38,043 bases of DNA, taken from positions 1 to 38,043 of the forward strand of contig FMUV01000022.1 of assembly GCA_900101355.1 (NCBI GenBank). Reading direction: 5' to 3'. This DNA comes from Ruminococcus sp. YE282. Its GTDB lineage: Bacteria; Bacillota; Clostridia; Oscillospirales; Acutalibacteraceae. The notes under the pieces are model-generated. The model ran no database searches. It was not told the origin of the DNA and was given only the letters and a program-made list of their open reading frames with translations. Below are positions 14,473-22,451 of this stretch, one piece after another. Made by a program: the position numbers and the translations under genes. The stretch's first letter is position 1. Each line of letters begins with the position of its first letter.

Positions 14473-15339
14473 TTATTCCAATCCGTTGAGTTGTTCCATT
14501 TCTTTTTTATCAATTTTAATGTAGCCGTCTTTTACAAGCTTACATTCTTTAACGTTAAATGTTTTGGGCGCAACGTCAGCAGGGGTGTTGTCAAGTTTTA
14601 CCTTAAGCGTTCTTGCAATCAGGTTGTTTTCAACAACAAGTCCTCTGCCCTCGGGGGTATTGACAATTGCGCCAACCTTTGGTGTGCGCTTCAAAAGGTC
14701 GGTGTATGCATCCTGTTCATATTTCAGGCAGCACATAAGCCTTCCGCAAGTTCCCGAGATTTTAACAGGGGAGAGGGAAAGTCCCTGTTCTTTTGCCATT
14801 TTGATGGAAACAGGCTGAAATTCACCCATAAATCCGCAGCAGCAGAACGGTCTGCCGCACACTCCGAGTCCGCCGAGCATCTTTGCTTCGTCACGAACAC
14901 CAATCTGTCTGAGCTCTATTCTTGTTCTGAATACGGAAGCCAGGTCTTTTACAAGTGCACGGAAGTCAACTCTTCCGTCAGCAGTAAAGTAAAAAATAAT
15001 CTTGCTGTTGTCAAATGTGTATTCAACGTTTACAAGCTTCATTTTCAGGTTATGATTGGCAATCTTTTTTTCACAGATTCCGTATGCCTGTTTTTCTTTT
15101 AGCTTATTTTCTGCAAGGTGGTCAAGGTCTTTTTCGGTAGCAACCCTGATTAACGGCTTAAGAGGGTGTGCAAGTTCTTCTTCCTCAACCGTTTTGTTGG
15201 CAATTGCAACTTCGCCGCATTCAAGGCCTCTTGCCGTTTCAACCACAACCATATCACCGGTATTAAGTTTATTATCAAGCGGGTCAAAGTAGTACACTTT
15301 GCCAACTTCTTTAAATCTAACTCCAATTACCTCTGCCAT
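14473..15339 (-). CDS. ricT: PSP1-domain protein RicT (YaaT)
   Basis: The 288-residue protein shows the PSP1/YaaT pattern: GVRFKEVGKVYYFDP, VVVETARGLECGEV, FTADGRVDFRALVKDLA, RIELRQIGVRDEAKMLGG, then the cysteine-rich CGRPFCCCGFMGEF and GTCGRLMCCLKYE. In B. subtilis RicT works with RicA and RicF in an Fe-S-containing complex that assists RNase Y in mRNA maturation and affects sporulation and competence; the cysteines fit cluster binding. The start at 15339 has AGGAGG upstream. It overlaps holB by 13 bases. Confidence 0.94.
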   Translation of the reverse strand: MAEVIGVRFKEVGKVYYFDPLDNKLNTGDMVVVETARGLECGEVAIANKTVEEEELAHPLKPLIRVATEKDLDHLAENKLKEKQAYGICEKKIANHNLKMKLVNVEYTFDNSKIIFYFTADGRVDFRALVKDLASVFRTRIELRQIGVRDEAKMLGGLGVCGRPFCCCGFMGEFQPVSIKMAKEQGLSLSPVKISGTCGRLMCCLKYEQDAYTDLLKRTPKVGAIVNTPEGRGLVVENNLIARTLKVKLDNTPADVAPKTFNVKECKLVKDGYIKIDKKEMEQLNGLE

Positions 15340-16190
15340 GAAATCCTCCTGTATTCTCCGCACAACCAAGTTGTGAGAAGATTTATGTTAACGTACTGCT
15401 TGAGCTTAATCTTAGAAGTTTCCGTAAGCTCAAGCATATCCATAATTTGCTTTTGTATAAAACGTGAAGCAAGCTTTTGGGCAAGCTCACTGTCAAACTC
15501 AGGTTTTGCGCCCGAAAGAATTGCAAGCCCGTCACGTAAAATTAATGTTACTGCGGACAAAACATTGTCTGCGTTGTCTTTGTTGCCCAAAACATTCAAC
15601 GCTTTGAGCAAATCGTATTCCTTTGATGATATAATTCCGTTTATTACTGCCTTTGCACCCGTGATTGCGCTGTCGCTAAGTGTTTCCGAACCTCCGATTT
15701 TAACAATTGTGCACCGAGAACGTATTGTTATCAATAACTTTTGCGCATTTTTGCAAAGCAAAAAGAAATGCACGTTTTTGGGCGGTTCTTCAAGAGTTTT
15801 AAGAAATGCGTTTTGCACGTCAACTTTCAAAGCGTCATCAGCATTTTCAAAAATATATACCTTTGCGTTTGCTTCATTGGGAATTATATATGCGTCTCTG
15901 ATTATATCAAGCATTTGTTTCATCGAAAACGTGTGAGAAACATTTGCGGTTTTTGGCACGGATATATCCGGATGCGCAAAATCATTGGTCTTTATGCATT
16001 GATTGCATTTTCCACAGGGCTTGTTTTCAGCCGTGCAGACAAGGTACATAGCAAGAAATTTTGCACATTCAAGAGAACGTTTTTCATCCTTACATTCGAT
16101 TATAACGGCGTGGGGAAGCCTGCCGCCTGTTTCAAGCGAGCTGAGAACTTCAATTGTGTTTTTATCAAAGTCAAAATTATTGAAATTCAA
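15327..16190 (-). CDS. holB: DNA polymerase III delta-prime subunit
   Basis: The 287-residue clamp-loader subunit has the zinc-binding cysteines (CTAENKPCGKCNQCIK), the NAFLKTLEEPP sensor region and RSRCTIVKIGG. It takes part in loading the sliding clamp. A clear P-loop is missing, as usual for delta-prime. The N-terminus is AT-rich: TTG at 16190 has GGAGG 7 bases upstream, while TTG at 16196 is too close to it. It precedes ricT as in B. subtilis. Its leader contains a palindromic repeat element. Confidence 0.93.
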   Translation of the reverse strand: MNFNNFDFDKNTIEVLSSLETGGRLPHAVIIECKDEKRSLECAKFLAMYLVCTAENKPCGKCNQCIKTNDFAHPDISVPKTANVSHTFSMKQMLDIIRDAYIIPNEANAKVYIFENADDALKVDVQNAFLKTLEEPPKNVHFFLLCKNAQKLLITIRSRCTIVKIGGSETLSDSAITGAKAVINGIISSKEYDLLKALNVLGNKDNADNVLSAVTLILRDGLAILSGAKPEFDSELAQKLASRFIQKQIMDMLELTETSKIKLKQYVNINLLTTWLCGEYRRISWQR

Positions 16191-16205
16191 GTCCAAGCCT
16201 CCGTT

Positions 16206-16358
16206 ATTTAAATCAGAGCAACGTTCTGATTTGCACGCAAGTTCTGTAAAAGAGCGTTAACCCTTCAAATTTTCATTGGGAGATTATAACTCCAAATGAA
16301 ATCACTATGCAGTATCCATCGTCTTAGGGTCGGTTGACATCTGCATTTCGATTATATC
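16206..16358 (-). repeat. Palindromic intergenic element in the holB leader (element 1)
   Basis: Read on the minus strand from 16358: ATATAATCGAAATGCAGATG, then a loop with CTAAG, CTGCAT closing a hairpin with ATGCAG, a second hairpin around GGAGTTATAATCTCC, and a last hairpin AATCAGA/TCTGATT ending in ATTTAAAT. The first 21 bases differ at one position from the element at 29054. The related elements stand before unrelated genes, so this is a dispersed repeat or a structured RNA family. A TATAAT at its start could be a -10, but I find no good -35. Confidence 0.6.
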
Positions 16359-16382
16359 ATAAAATTTAATTCTTTTCTATAT

Positions 16383-16853
16383 TTATTTTAAGGTAACGAT
16401 ATTGGTAACAATATCTCCCTTTTCAGTAATGTCAATATATCCGTAGCTTGCACGGTATCCGCTGCAAGCACCCGGATTCATAATATAGAGTCCGTCGTCA
16501 TATTCATTCATTGCATTGTGAGTATGACCAAACAGCAATATGTCGGCTTTTTCTTCTCTTGCTGCGCATACAAGATTGTATGTGGTGAATTTTGCCTGAT
16601 ACAGGTGTCCGTGTGTTACAAAAATTGTCTTTCCGCAAACACGCAAAGTTTCCTTTGACGGCAAAGTGCTGCCAAAGTCACAGTTTCCGCGCACTCCGAC
16701 AATCATTTTATCTTTTATTGTGTTTTTTAGATACTGAACCTGCTCGTCTCCGTCACCGCAATGAATTATTACTTCGGCATTCGGTTGAGCTTTTACGGCA
16801 CTGAGCAGATTGCGCAAATCACCGTGGGTGTCTGAAACAACTAAAATTCGCAT
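16383..16853 (-). CDS. YfcE/MJ0936-type metallophosphodiesterase
   Basis: The 156-residue protein has the calcineurin-like metal motifs in order: VVSDTHGD (D, H), IIHCGDGDE (D), GVRGNCD (N), FVTHGH (H), and ILLFGHTHNA (GHxH). These proteins hydrolyse phosphodiesters with two metal ions; the natural substrate of the family is unsettled. The start at 16853 follows GGAG, while the open frame to 16940 runs into the divergent gene and has no ribosome site. It is divergent from the small-gene cluster at 16909 with 55 bases between starts. Confidence 0.9.
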   Translation of the reverse strand: MRILVVSDTHGDLRNLLSAVKAQPNAEVIIHCGDGDEQVQYLKNTIKDKMIVGVRGNCDFGSTLPSKETLRVCGKTIFVTHGHLYQAKFTTYNLVCAAREEKADILLFGHTHNAMNEYDDGLYIMNPGACSGYRASYGYIDITEKGDIVTNIVTLK

Positions 16854-16908
16854 AAAAGTCTCCGTTCTAAAAAAATTAACACGGCATAGTATATTGTGAG
16901 GTGTTTTT

Positions 16909-17157
16909 ATGTCTGACAATAAAAATATGAATAAACTCATTAACGAGCTTTCTAAAAAACTCGGCGTTTCATCCGATAAAATTCAAAGTGCTGCCGAGAA
17001 CGGAAATGTGAACGAAATTCTCAAAAGTTCCGACAGCAGTAACGCCAGAAAAATGGAGGATATTTTGAAAGACCCTCAAAAAACAAAAGAAATTTTAAAT
17101 TCTCCCCAAGCTCAAAAACTGCTTAAAATGCTGGGAGAAAATCCTAACAAGGGTTAG
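16909..17157 (+). CDS. Conserved-looking small protein of unknown function (1 of 3)
   Basis: The 82-residue hydrophilic protein has Lys, Asn, Ser and Glu in abundance and predicted helices (MNKLINELSKKLGVSSDKIQ). It ends with a helix-rich block with DPQKTKEILNSPQAQKLLKML. No signal peptide or membrane helix is seen. GAGGTG (16898-16903) is the ribosome site. I do not recognise a named domain. From memory, a protein ending in a 'SPQAQ(A/K)LLK' block next to one like the following gene recurs in clostridial genomes. That would support a functional unit, but no role is known to me. Confidence 0.75.
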   Translation: MSDNKNMNKLINELSKKLGVSSDKIQSAAENGNVNEILKSSDSSNARKMEDILKDPQKTKEILNSPQAQKLLKMLGENPNKG

Positions 17158-17200
17158 TAATATTATATAAATACGATAAAGAGAAAGGCTGAAGCGCAAA

Positions 17201-17563
17201 ATGTCAGAAATTGAAGACAAAATCAACCAAATACTCAGCAATCCCGAAGCGTTAAAACAAGTTCAAAGCCTCGGAAAACAGCTTGGTCTTTCGGGTTTTG
17301 AACCGCCTCCGCCGCCAAAGCCGAGCACGGTGCCGTCAGGACTTTCAAACAGCAATGCTATAAGCGACGATATGCTCTCAACAATAACACGCATTGCGCC
17401 GATAATGCAGCAAATGAAAAACGAGGACGACACAACAAGGCTTTTATATGCCCTGAAACCTTTTTTGAGCGGCGATAAGCAGAAAAAACTTGAAAATGCC
17501 GAAAAAATGATAAAATTTATCAGAATAATTCCGTATTTGAAAGACAACGGATTGTTCTTTTAG
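17201..17563 (+). CDS. Small protein of unknown function with proline-rich hinge (2 of 3)
   Basis: The 120-residue protein has an N-terminal helix (LSNPEALKQVQSLGKQLGLSG), a run FEPPPPPKPS, and a C-terminal helical part with LLYALKPFLSGDKQKKLENA and RIIPYLKDNGLFF. There is no signal peptide. The 43-base gap from the previous gene and the same strand suggest one transcript. The two-part layout with LLxALKPFLS in the middle looks like a conserved clostridial family, but I cannot name it. Confidence 0.75.
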   Translation: MSEIEDKINQILSNPEALKQVQSLGKQLGLSGFEPPPPPKPSTVPSGLSNSNAISDDMLSTITRIAPIMQQMKNEDDTTRLLYALKPFLSGDKQKKLENAEKMIKFIRIIPYLKDNGLFF

Positions 17564-17576
17564 GGAGGAAAGAGCT

Positions 17577-17891
17577 ATGTCGAGTTTTGAAGAAGAAGCG
17601 TTTGCAAGGGCGCAGCAAATGCACCGCCGAAGCCAGTCGGGCGGCACAAGGCAAAATGTTCCACCAAAGTGTCATAATCCCGAACCGAAACCTGAGCCAA
17701 AGCAGGAGCCGACAACTAAGCAGGAACCCGAGCCAACCCCTGTTAAATCGCAAAATTCTAAAAGAAGTGAATTGCTTGACGGTATTTTTCAGGACAGAGA
17801 ACACAGCCTGCTTTTGATTTTGCTTGTTTTGCTTATGGACGAAAAGACCGACCCAACACTGCTTTTGTCCCTTATGTATCTTTTGTTGTGA
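17577..17891 (+). CDS. Small charged protein with hydrophobic C-terminus, unknown function (3 of 3)
   Basis: The 104-residue protein has a charged N-terminus (FEEEAFARAQQMHRRSQ), a Pro/Glu/Lys repeat linker (EPKPEPKQEP-type) and a leucine-rich C-terminus (EHSLLLILLVLLMDE, then DPTLLLSLMYLLL). These C-terminal segments could be membrane-associated helices. GGAGG 7 bases before the ATG is a strong ribosome site. Its stop codon abuts the stop of the convergent proA with no gap and no terminator between. The function is unknown. Confidence 0.78.
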   Translation: MSSFEEEAFARAQQMHRRSQSGGTRQNVPPKCHNPEPKPEPKQEPTTKQEPEPTPVKSQNSKRSELLDGIFQDREHSLLLILLVLLMDEKTDPTLLLSLMYLLL

Positions 17892-19136
17892 TTATCTTAT
17901 CTGTCCGTTGCCTCTGATTATATATTTACTGCTTGTAAGCTCGTTAAGTCCCATAGGACCTCTTGCATGAAGCTTTTGTGTTGAAATTCCGATTTCCGCT
18001 CCGAGTCCAAACTCTCCGCCGTCTGTAAAGCGTGTTGAAGAATTTACATAAACTGCCGCAGAATCAACAGACGCTGTGAATTTGTTTGCACTTGCATAAT
18101 CACTTGTAACTATACATTCGCTGTGTCCCGTGCTGTACTTTGCAATGTGGTCAAGTGCCTCATCAAGACTGTCAACCACTTTAACGGCAAGTATATAGTC
18201 AAGAAATTCCATCGCATAATCGTTATCCGTTGCAGGAACAACGCTGTCGCCGAGAATGGCTTTTGTTCTGTCACATCCGCGGATTTCAACGTTTTTCTTG
18301 TCAAGCTCTGCTTTGATTTTCGGCAGGGCTTTTTCTGCAATGTCTTTGTGTACAAGCACAGTTTCAATTGCATTGCATACCGACGGACGTGAGGTCTTTG
18401 CGTTGTAGATGATGTTTGCCGCCATATCAATGTCGGCACTTTTGTCAACATAAACATGGCAGTTGCCGACGCCTGTTTCAATTACCGGAACTTTTGCGTT
18501 TTCGACAACGCTTTTAATCAGTCCTGCGCCGCCTCTCGGAATAAGCACATCAAGATAATCCGAAAGCTGCATTAATTCGGTTGCACTCTGACGTGAAGTG
18601 TCTGTTACAAGAGAAATACAGTCACGAGGTAAACCTGCCTTTTCAATAGCGTCACACATTATTTTTGCAATAGCGGTGTTTGAGTTAATAGCTTCTTTTC
18701 CGCCTCTGAGAATTACTGCACTGCCTGCTTTAAGGCATAATGCGGCTGCGTCTGACGTAACGTTCGGACGGGCTTCAAAAATGATTCCGATAACGCCCAT
18801 CGGAACGGTGATTTTCTCAATTTGAAGTCCGTTTTTAAGGGTTCTGCCGTCAAGCACTCTGCCGACAGGGTCTGCAAATGCGGCTACCTGCTCCACGCCG
18901 TCAGCCATACCGTTGATTCTGCCCTCGTCAAGGCTTAATCGGTCAAGCAAAGATTCTGTCAATCCTGCCTTTTTGCCGTTTTCAATATCTATTTTGTTTG
19001 CTTCGATAATAGTATTAGAATTAGCTCTTAATGCCGATGCAATAGCGTTTAAAGCTTCGTCTTTTTTGGAACCTGCCGTCATAAGAAAGCGAGCGGCTTT
19101 TTTTGCGTTTGCACCCATAATTTCAAGTTGAGTCAT
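17892..19136 (-). CDS. proA: Glutamate-5-semialdehyde dehydrogenase (gamma-glutamyl phosphate reductase)
   Basis: The 414-residue NADPH-dependent enzyme carries out the second step of proline synthesis, reducing gamma-glutamyl phosphate. It has PMGVIGIIFEARPNVTSDAA, SAVILRGGKEAINSN, the catalytic Cys in SRPSVCNAIETVLVHK and the closing RGPMGLNELTSSKYII. The start at 19136 has GGAGG 7 bases before it; the frame extends to 19151 without support. It lies 18 bases after proB. Confidence 0.97.
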   Translation of the reverse strand: MTQLEIMGANAKKAARFLMTAGSKKDEALNAIASALRANSNTIIEANKIDIENGKKAGLTESLLDRLSLDEGRINGMADGVEQVAAFADPVGRVLDGRTLKNGLQIEKITVPMGVIGIIFEARPNVTSDAAALCLKAGSAVILRGGKEAINSNTAIAKIMCDAIEKAGLPRDCISLVTDTSRQSATELMQLSDYLDVLIPRGGAGLIKSVVENAKVPVIETGVGNCHVYVDKSADIDMAANIIYNAKTSRPSVCNAIETVLVHKDIAEKALPKIKAELDKKNVEIRGCDRTKAILGDSVVPATDNDYAMEFLDYILAVKVVDSLDEALDHIAKYSTGHSECIVTSDYASANKFTASVDSAAVYVNSSTRFTDGGEFGLGAEIGISTQKLHARGPMGLNELTSSKYIIRGNGQIR

Positions 19137-19154
19137 ATTTAAATCCTCCATATT

Positions 19155-19940
19155 TTATTTTTTAGCAGTAAACAGTGTGCCTGTATTGTTTCCGTCAAGA
19201 ATCTGATAAATATTGTCCGGTATTGAGCCGTTAATTACATATACATCTGTTCCGCGTTTTGTGGCGTAATCGGCTGCTTGAAGTTTTGTTATCATTCCAC
19301 CGGTACCGCGGTTTGAACCTGAGCCTGCCGCCATATCAAAAATATCTTTGCTTATGTTCTCAACAACATCTATTTTTTTCGCATTTGGATTTGTGCGTGG
19401 GTTAGAATCGTATAATCCGTCAATATCGGTAAGAATAATGAGTCGGTCTGCGTGAATAAGACCTGCAACAATAGCAGAAAGCATATCGTTGTCGCCGATT
19501 TTATTACCGTCAAGCTCATCAATGGCAACAGTATCGTTTTCATTGATGATAGGTATAATGTTCATATTCAAAAGCTCGGTTATGGTATTTATTACATTTT
19601 GACGTTTTTGTTCCGTCTCAACCGCATATCTTGTTAAAAGTATCTGAGCAACCGAATGATTGTACTCGCCGAAAAGCTTGTCATACATAAACATAAGTTC
19701 GCATTGTCCGATTGCGGCAAGAGCCTGTTTCTTTTTATTTTCGGTGGGGCGCTTTTCAAGTCCTGCTTTGCCCATACCGACTCCGATTGCACCTGATGAT
19801 ACAAGAATAATTTCTTCTCCGCTGTTTTGTAAATCCGAAAGTACCTTGCAAAGTTTTTCTATTCTTCTGTAATTTATTTTTCCGTTGTCATAAGTAAGCG
19901 TGGATGTGCCTACTTTGATAACGGTACATTCTTTTTTCAT
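19155..19940 (-). CDS. proB: Glutamate 5-kinase
   Basis: The 261-residue amino-acid kinase has VIKVGTSTLTYDNGKI, EIILVSSGAIGVGMGKAGL, INENDTVAIDE and LIILTDIDGLYDSNPR. The C-terminal PUA domain of E. coli ProB is absent, as in many anaerobes. The start at 19940 (MKKECTVIK) fits the family and has AGAGGGATGGG upstream. The open frame continues to 20021 through the repeat element, but that part is not homologous to ProB. It catalyses the first, usually feedback-controlled, step of proline synthesis. Confidence 0.96.
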   Translation of the reverse strand: MKKECTVIKVGTSTLTYDNGKINYRRIEKLCKVLSDLQNSGEEIILVSSGAIGVGMGKAGLEKRPTENKKKQALAAIGQCELMFMYDKLFGEYNHSVAQILLTRYAVETEQKRQNVINTITELLNMNIIPIINENDTVAIDELDGNKIGDNDMLSAIVAGLIHADRLIILTDIDGLYDSNPRTNPNAKKIDVVENISKDIFDMAAGSGSNRGTGGMITKLQAADYATKRGTDVYVINGSIPDNIYQILDGNNTGTLFTAKK

Positions 19941-19972
19941 AACTATTCCCATCCCTCTATACAATTGATTGT

Positions 19973-20103
19973 ATTTAAATCGAAGCAACGCCTTGCTTTG
20001 TCTGCAAAAAGCGTTGACCAATAAGGTTTATAAATTCCGCTGAAATTTTGATATAGCACACGCCACCTTAGAAACGGGTGACATCCGCACATTGATTATA
20101 TCA
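19973..20103 (-). repeat. Palindromic intergenic element in the proB leader (element 2)
   Basis: Read on the minus strand: ATATAATCAATGTGCGGATG, TCACC pairing with GGTGG around a CGTTTCTAA loop, TATATCA closing with TGATATA, ATTTCAGCGGAATTTATAA, then CAACGC/GCGTTG hairpin and ATTTAAAT. The order and spacing match the holB-leader element (153 nt) except for a shortened 3' part. It starts at the -10 of the proB promoter, so it would be the 5' leader of the proBA mRNA. It does not show a T-box signature. Confidence 0.6.
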
Positions 20104-20124
20104 CACATTAACCGAGTTTTACAA
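20095..20124 (-). promoter_or_regulatory. Likely promoter of proBA
   Basis: On the minus strand, TTGTAA (20124-20119) and TATAAT (20100-20095) are 18 bp apart. The -10 coincides with the first bases of the repeat element. Confidence 0.6.
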
Positions 20125-20136
20125 TATTTTTGCATG

Positions 20137-20163
20137 AAAAATGGAGCGGTTCTCTCCGCTCCA
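20137..20163 (-). terminator. Intrinsic terminator after the radical SAM gene
   Basis: An 8-bp stem TGGAGCGG/CCGCTCCA (20142-20149 with 20156-20163) is followed on the minus strand by TTTTT. It closes the three-gene B6-related operon. Confidence 0.88.
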
Positions 20164-20180
20164 AATTATTGTTCTCCGAA

Positions 20181-20789
20181 TTATCCGGAATATTTTCTAA
20201 CTCTTAAAGGTATGTTAAGTTTGTCGGCAATTTTTTGACATTTCGCAACTTCTTCATCGCCTATCACGTCAACAACAGACAAAGCAACGTTTGGCGTATA
20301 CGCTCTGCATTTTTTTGCAAAATCAAGCATGGCGTCATATGATTCAATGCCAAATTTCGGACGTACCGTTTTTAGGTATTCCTCTTTGTTTGAGCAGTTA
20401 AGACTTATTGAAACATCGTCAATATTGTCGCAAAGCTCTTTGGAAATATCTCTGCCGTTTACAAGACTGCCGAGACCGTTGGTGTTTACCCTTGTTTTAA
20501 TTCCGAGGCTTCGCAAATACTGAGCTGATTTTATCAGAACGTCAAAAGAGTTTGTCGGTTCGCCGTATCCGCAGAATACAGCCTCTTTGCAGTTTGAAAA
20601 ATCAAAATTGTCAATTGCTTTTTTTACTTCGTCAAAATCAGGATTATGGTTAAGCCAAAGATTTGAAGCTTCACCGATGGCGTCTGTTTTGCTGCGAATA
20701 CAAAAAGTACAGGCGCACGGACATTTGTTAGTGATGTTTAAATATACATTGTTTTTATATGTATAAATAATTTCTTCGTAGTCCGACAT
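20181..20789 (-). CDS. Radical SAM protein, TatD-linked type
   Basis: The 202-residue protein has the [4Fe-4S]-binding CX3CX2C motif in NITNKCPCACTFCIRSKTD, the SAM-binding FCGYGEPTNSFD and INTN-like RVNTNGLGSLVNG. The pattern YTYKNNVYLNITNKCPC...LWL...FCGYGEP fits the small radical SAM family that I remember as TatD-associated. No TatD nuclease is next to it here. The reaction is unknown. It is the third gene after a pyridoxal kinase-like gene and an ECF S component, 4 bases from the latter, so it is probably co-transcribed. Confidence 0.82.
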   Translation of the reverse strand: MSDYEEIIYTYKNNVYLNITNKCPCACTFCIRSKTDAIGEASNLWLNHNPDFDEVKKAIDNFDFSNCKEAVFCGYGEPTNSFDVLIKSAQYLRSLGIKTRVNTNGLGSLVNGRDISKELCDNIDDVSISLNCSNKEEYLKTVRPKFGIESYDAMLDFAKKCRAYTPNVALSVVDVIGDEEVAKCQKIADKLNIPLRVRKYSG

Positions 20790-20793
20790 ATTA

Positions 20794-21354
20794 TCACCTC
20801 AAAGTTTCCGGAAGAACTTTCTGTTTGAATTTTATTGCATCAAGACCAAGTCCGAGTGCAACGTAAAGAATTGCGCCTACTGACGGTTGAAGCCACCAAA
20901 GTGAAAGCTCGCCTATTGCTGCAGCCCAACCGTACATAAGTCCGTTAGCAATGAAGTAACCGCCTACTGTAACCATTGTTGTTGGGATTATCATAATTAG
21001 GTTTGGAATATTGATTATTTTATCGTTTTTACCCTTCTTTTTAAGGATAATTCCGCAAATTATAAACGGAAGTGCGTTAAATGCTTTTATGATAGCTGTC
21101 GGAATTGCCCAGTGAGCATATCCCGAAAGCAGGTCAGCAAGTGCGCCGCCGATTGAAGCCGCAATTATTCCGAACGGAGCCGGAAGAATACTTGCTCCGA
21201 GATATATCATTGAGTCGCCTGCGTGAGAATATCCAAGCGGTGTGGGAATTTTAATAAATGCCGTTGTTACGGTAACAAGAGCCGCAAACATAGCTGTAAC
21301 GGCAATTAATTTTACATTTGTGGTCGATTTTTGTTTGGCTTTTGAATTTTGCAT
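20794..21354 (-). CDS. ECF transporter substrate-binding S component, possibly for vitamin B6
   Basis: The 186-residue membrane protein has about six helices. It shows typical S-component features: LIAVTAMFAALVTVTTAFIK at the start, GDSMIYLGASILPAPFG and GGALADLLSGYAHWAIPTAI. S components capture vitamins or metals and dock to a shared EcfAA'T energizing module, which is not in this window. The next gene upstream (6 bases) is a pyridoxal kinase-like gene, so pyridoxine or pyridoxal is the likely substrate by context. Confidence 0.82.
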   Translation of the reverse strand: MQNSKAKQKSTTNVKLIAVTAMFAALVTVTTAFIKIPTPLGYSHAGDSMIYLGASILPAPFGIIAASIGGALADLLSGYAHWAIPTAIIKAFNALPFIICGIILKKKGKNDKIINIPNLIMIIPTTMVTVGGYFIANGLMYGWAAAIGELSLWWLQPSVGAILYVALGLGLDAIKFKQKVLPETLR

Positions 21355-21360
21355 ACTATA

Positions 21361-22206
21361 TTAACTCCTTCTGTCAGAAAGTTCGCAAATGAACTTTTCA
21401 AAATTAATACCGTAATTAGGGTCATACGGTTCTTTTATTGTGTCTGCAATTACCTTTTCAAGAAATCCGGCTGCTTTCTTTGCTGCGTCGTTAAGTGAAG
21501 CACCGCTCACAACAGCCGCACATATTATTGAAGCGAAAATATCGCCTGTGCCCGAAAAGCTGTCGCCGTATATTTTTGATTTTACAAAGTCAGTCTGATT
21601 TTTTGAAAAGATTCCATTATAAATGCAGTCTCCGTTTTTTATTCCGGTAACCACAAATTTTTGGTTGCAGTGGGCAAGTGATTTGTGTGCTAAATCCGAT
21701 ATTATTTCAAGATAGTTTTCATCACTCTGCTTTTTAATTATACTGTTGTATTCAACGCCTGAAATTATGCACAGCTCGGTAAGATTCGGTGTAACTATAT
21801 CTGCACTTTTAACAAGCCCGCACATTTTGTCACATGTGGTTTTATTGTACGCCTTATAAATTCTTCCGTTGTCGCCCATAACAGGGTCAACAAGCACAAC
21901 GTTGTACGAATTTCTGAATGTCTTAATAAATTCTGCAATTATTTCAATCTGATTTCCGTTTGCAACATAGCCCGAATAAATTCCGTCAAAGCTCTCACCG
22001 TTTTTTTGCCACATATCTATGTATGTGTGCAGACTGTCCGTAAGGTCAACGCAGCTGTGATTTTTAAAACCCGACTGGTTTGTCAAAACAGCAGTCGGCA
22101 TAGGACACGGCTGAACGCCCATAGCGGAAAGGATTGCAATTGACGCAGTAAGCGAACATTTGCCAAACCCCGACAAATCGTTGATTACAGCAACTTTTTT
22201 AATCAT
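21361..22206 (-). CDS. Pyridoxal/pyridoxamine kinase (PdxY-like)
   Basis: The 281-residue ribokinase-fold enzyme starts VAVINDLSGFGKCSLTASIA and has GVQPCPMPTAVLTNQSGF, DGIYSGYVAN, VLVDPVMGDNGRIY, ADIVTPNLTE and the catalytic GDSFSGTGDIFASII (Asp in GTGD). It phosphorylates B6 vitamers with ATP. The family also contains hydroxymethylpyrimidine kinases, but the opening motif and PMPTAVL favour PdxK/PdxY. It heads the operon with the ECF S component and radical SAM gene. CGGAG precedes the ATG. Confidence 0.9.
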   Translation of the reverse strand: MIKKVAVINDLSGFGKCSLTASIAILSAMGVQPCPMPTAVLTNQSGFKNHSCVDLTDSLHTYIDMWQKNGESFDGIYSGYVANGNQIEIIAEFIKTFRNSYNVVLVDPVMGDNGRIYKAYNKTTCDKMCGLVKSADIVTPNLTELCIISGVEYNSIIKKQSDENYLEIISDLAHKSLAHCNQKFVVTGIKNGDCIYNGIFSKNQTDFVKSKIYGDSFSGTGDIFASIICAAVVSGASLNDAAKKAAGFLEKVIADTIKEPYDPNYGINFEKFICELSDRRS

Positions 22207-22238
22207 AAATTAACTCCGAAGTATAAAAGTGTTGACTT

Positions 22239-22298
22239 AAAAAATTCAGGAAATGACCTGATTTTTAAGTACAGTTGCATTTTAGCACAATACTGTGC
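22239..22298 (-). promoter_or_regulatory. Promoter, palindrome and leader hairpin of the B6-related operon
   Basis: On the minus strand the palindrome GCACA-GTAT-TGTGC (22298-22285) stands directly before a -10-like TAAAAT (22284-22279, with an extended TG). About 12 nt further a hairpin AAAAATCAGG/CCTGAATTTTTT follows (22266-22239) that resembles a weak intrinsic terminator. The 10-mer AAGTACAGTT occurs at 22267-22276 and 22331-22340. Repressor binding and attenuation are both possible. No good -35 is seen. Confidence 0.4.
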
Positions 22299-22357
22299 AT
22301 TAAAAAATAGACAGTTTTAATAAATTTTATAAGTACAGTTTGACTGCTATAAACGAC

Positions 22358-22393
22358 AAAAAGGCAGAATTACCGTTAGGAAACTCTGCCTTT
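22358..22393 (-). terminator. Intrinsic terminator of the cohesin-like lipoprotein gene
   Basis: On the minus strand AAAGGCAGA and TCTGCCTTT (22393-22385 with 22368-22360) form a stem with a 16-nt loop and a short T tail. Confidence 0.75.
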
Positions 22394-22451
22394 GCTTTAA
22401 TTTATAAACTTTTAAACTTTTGTGATTAAATTTTTGTGCTAAAGGGTTTAA

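Noticed and set aside
16210..16380. tRNA or 6S RNA in the holB leader
   Set aside because: The hairpins do not form a cloverleaf and there is no long 6S-type rod with a central bubble; similar segments occur in several leaders.
19973..20103. T-box or other known riboswitch in the proB leader
   Set aside because: AAGGTGGCG recalls a T-box core, but there is no specifier stem I, no terminator with U-run and the same element precedes holB and an ABC operon.
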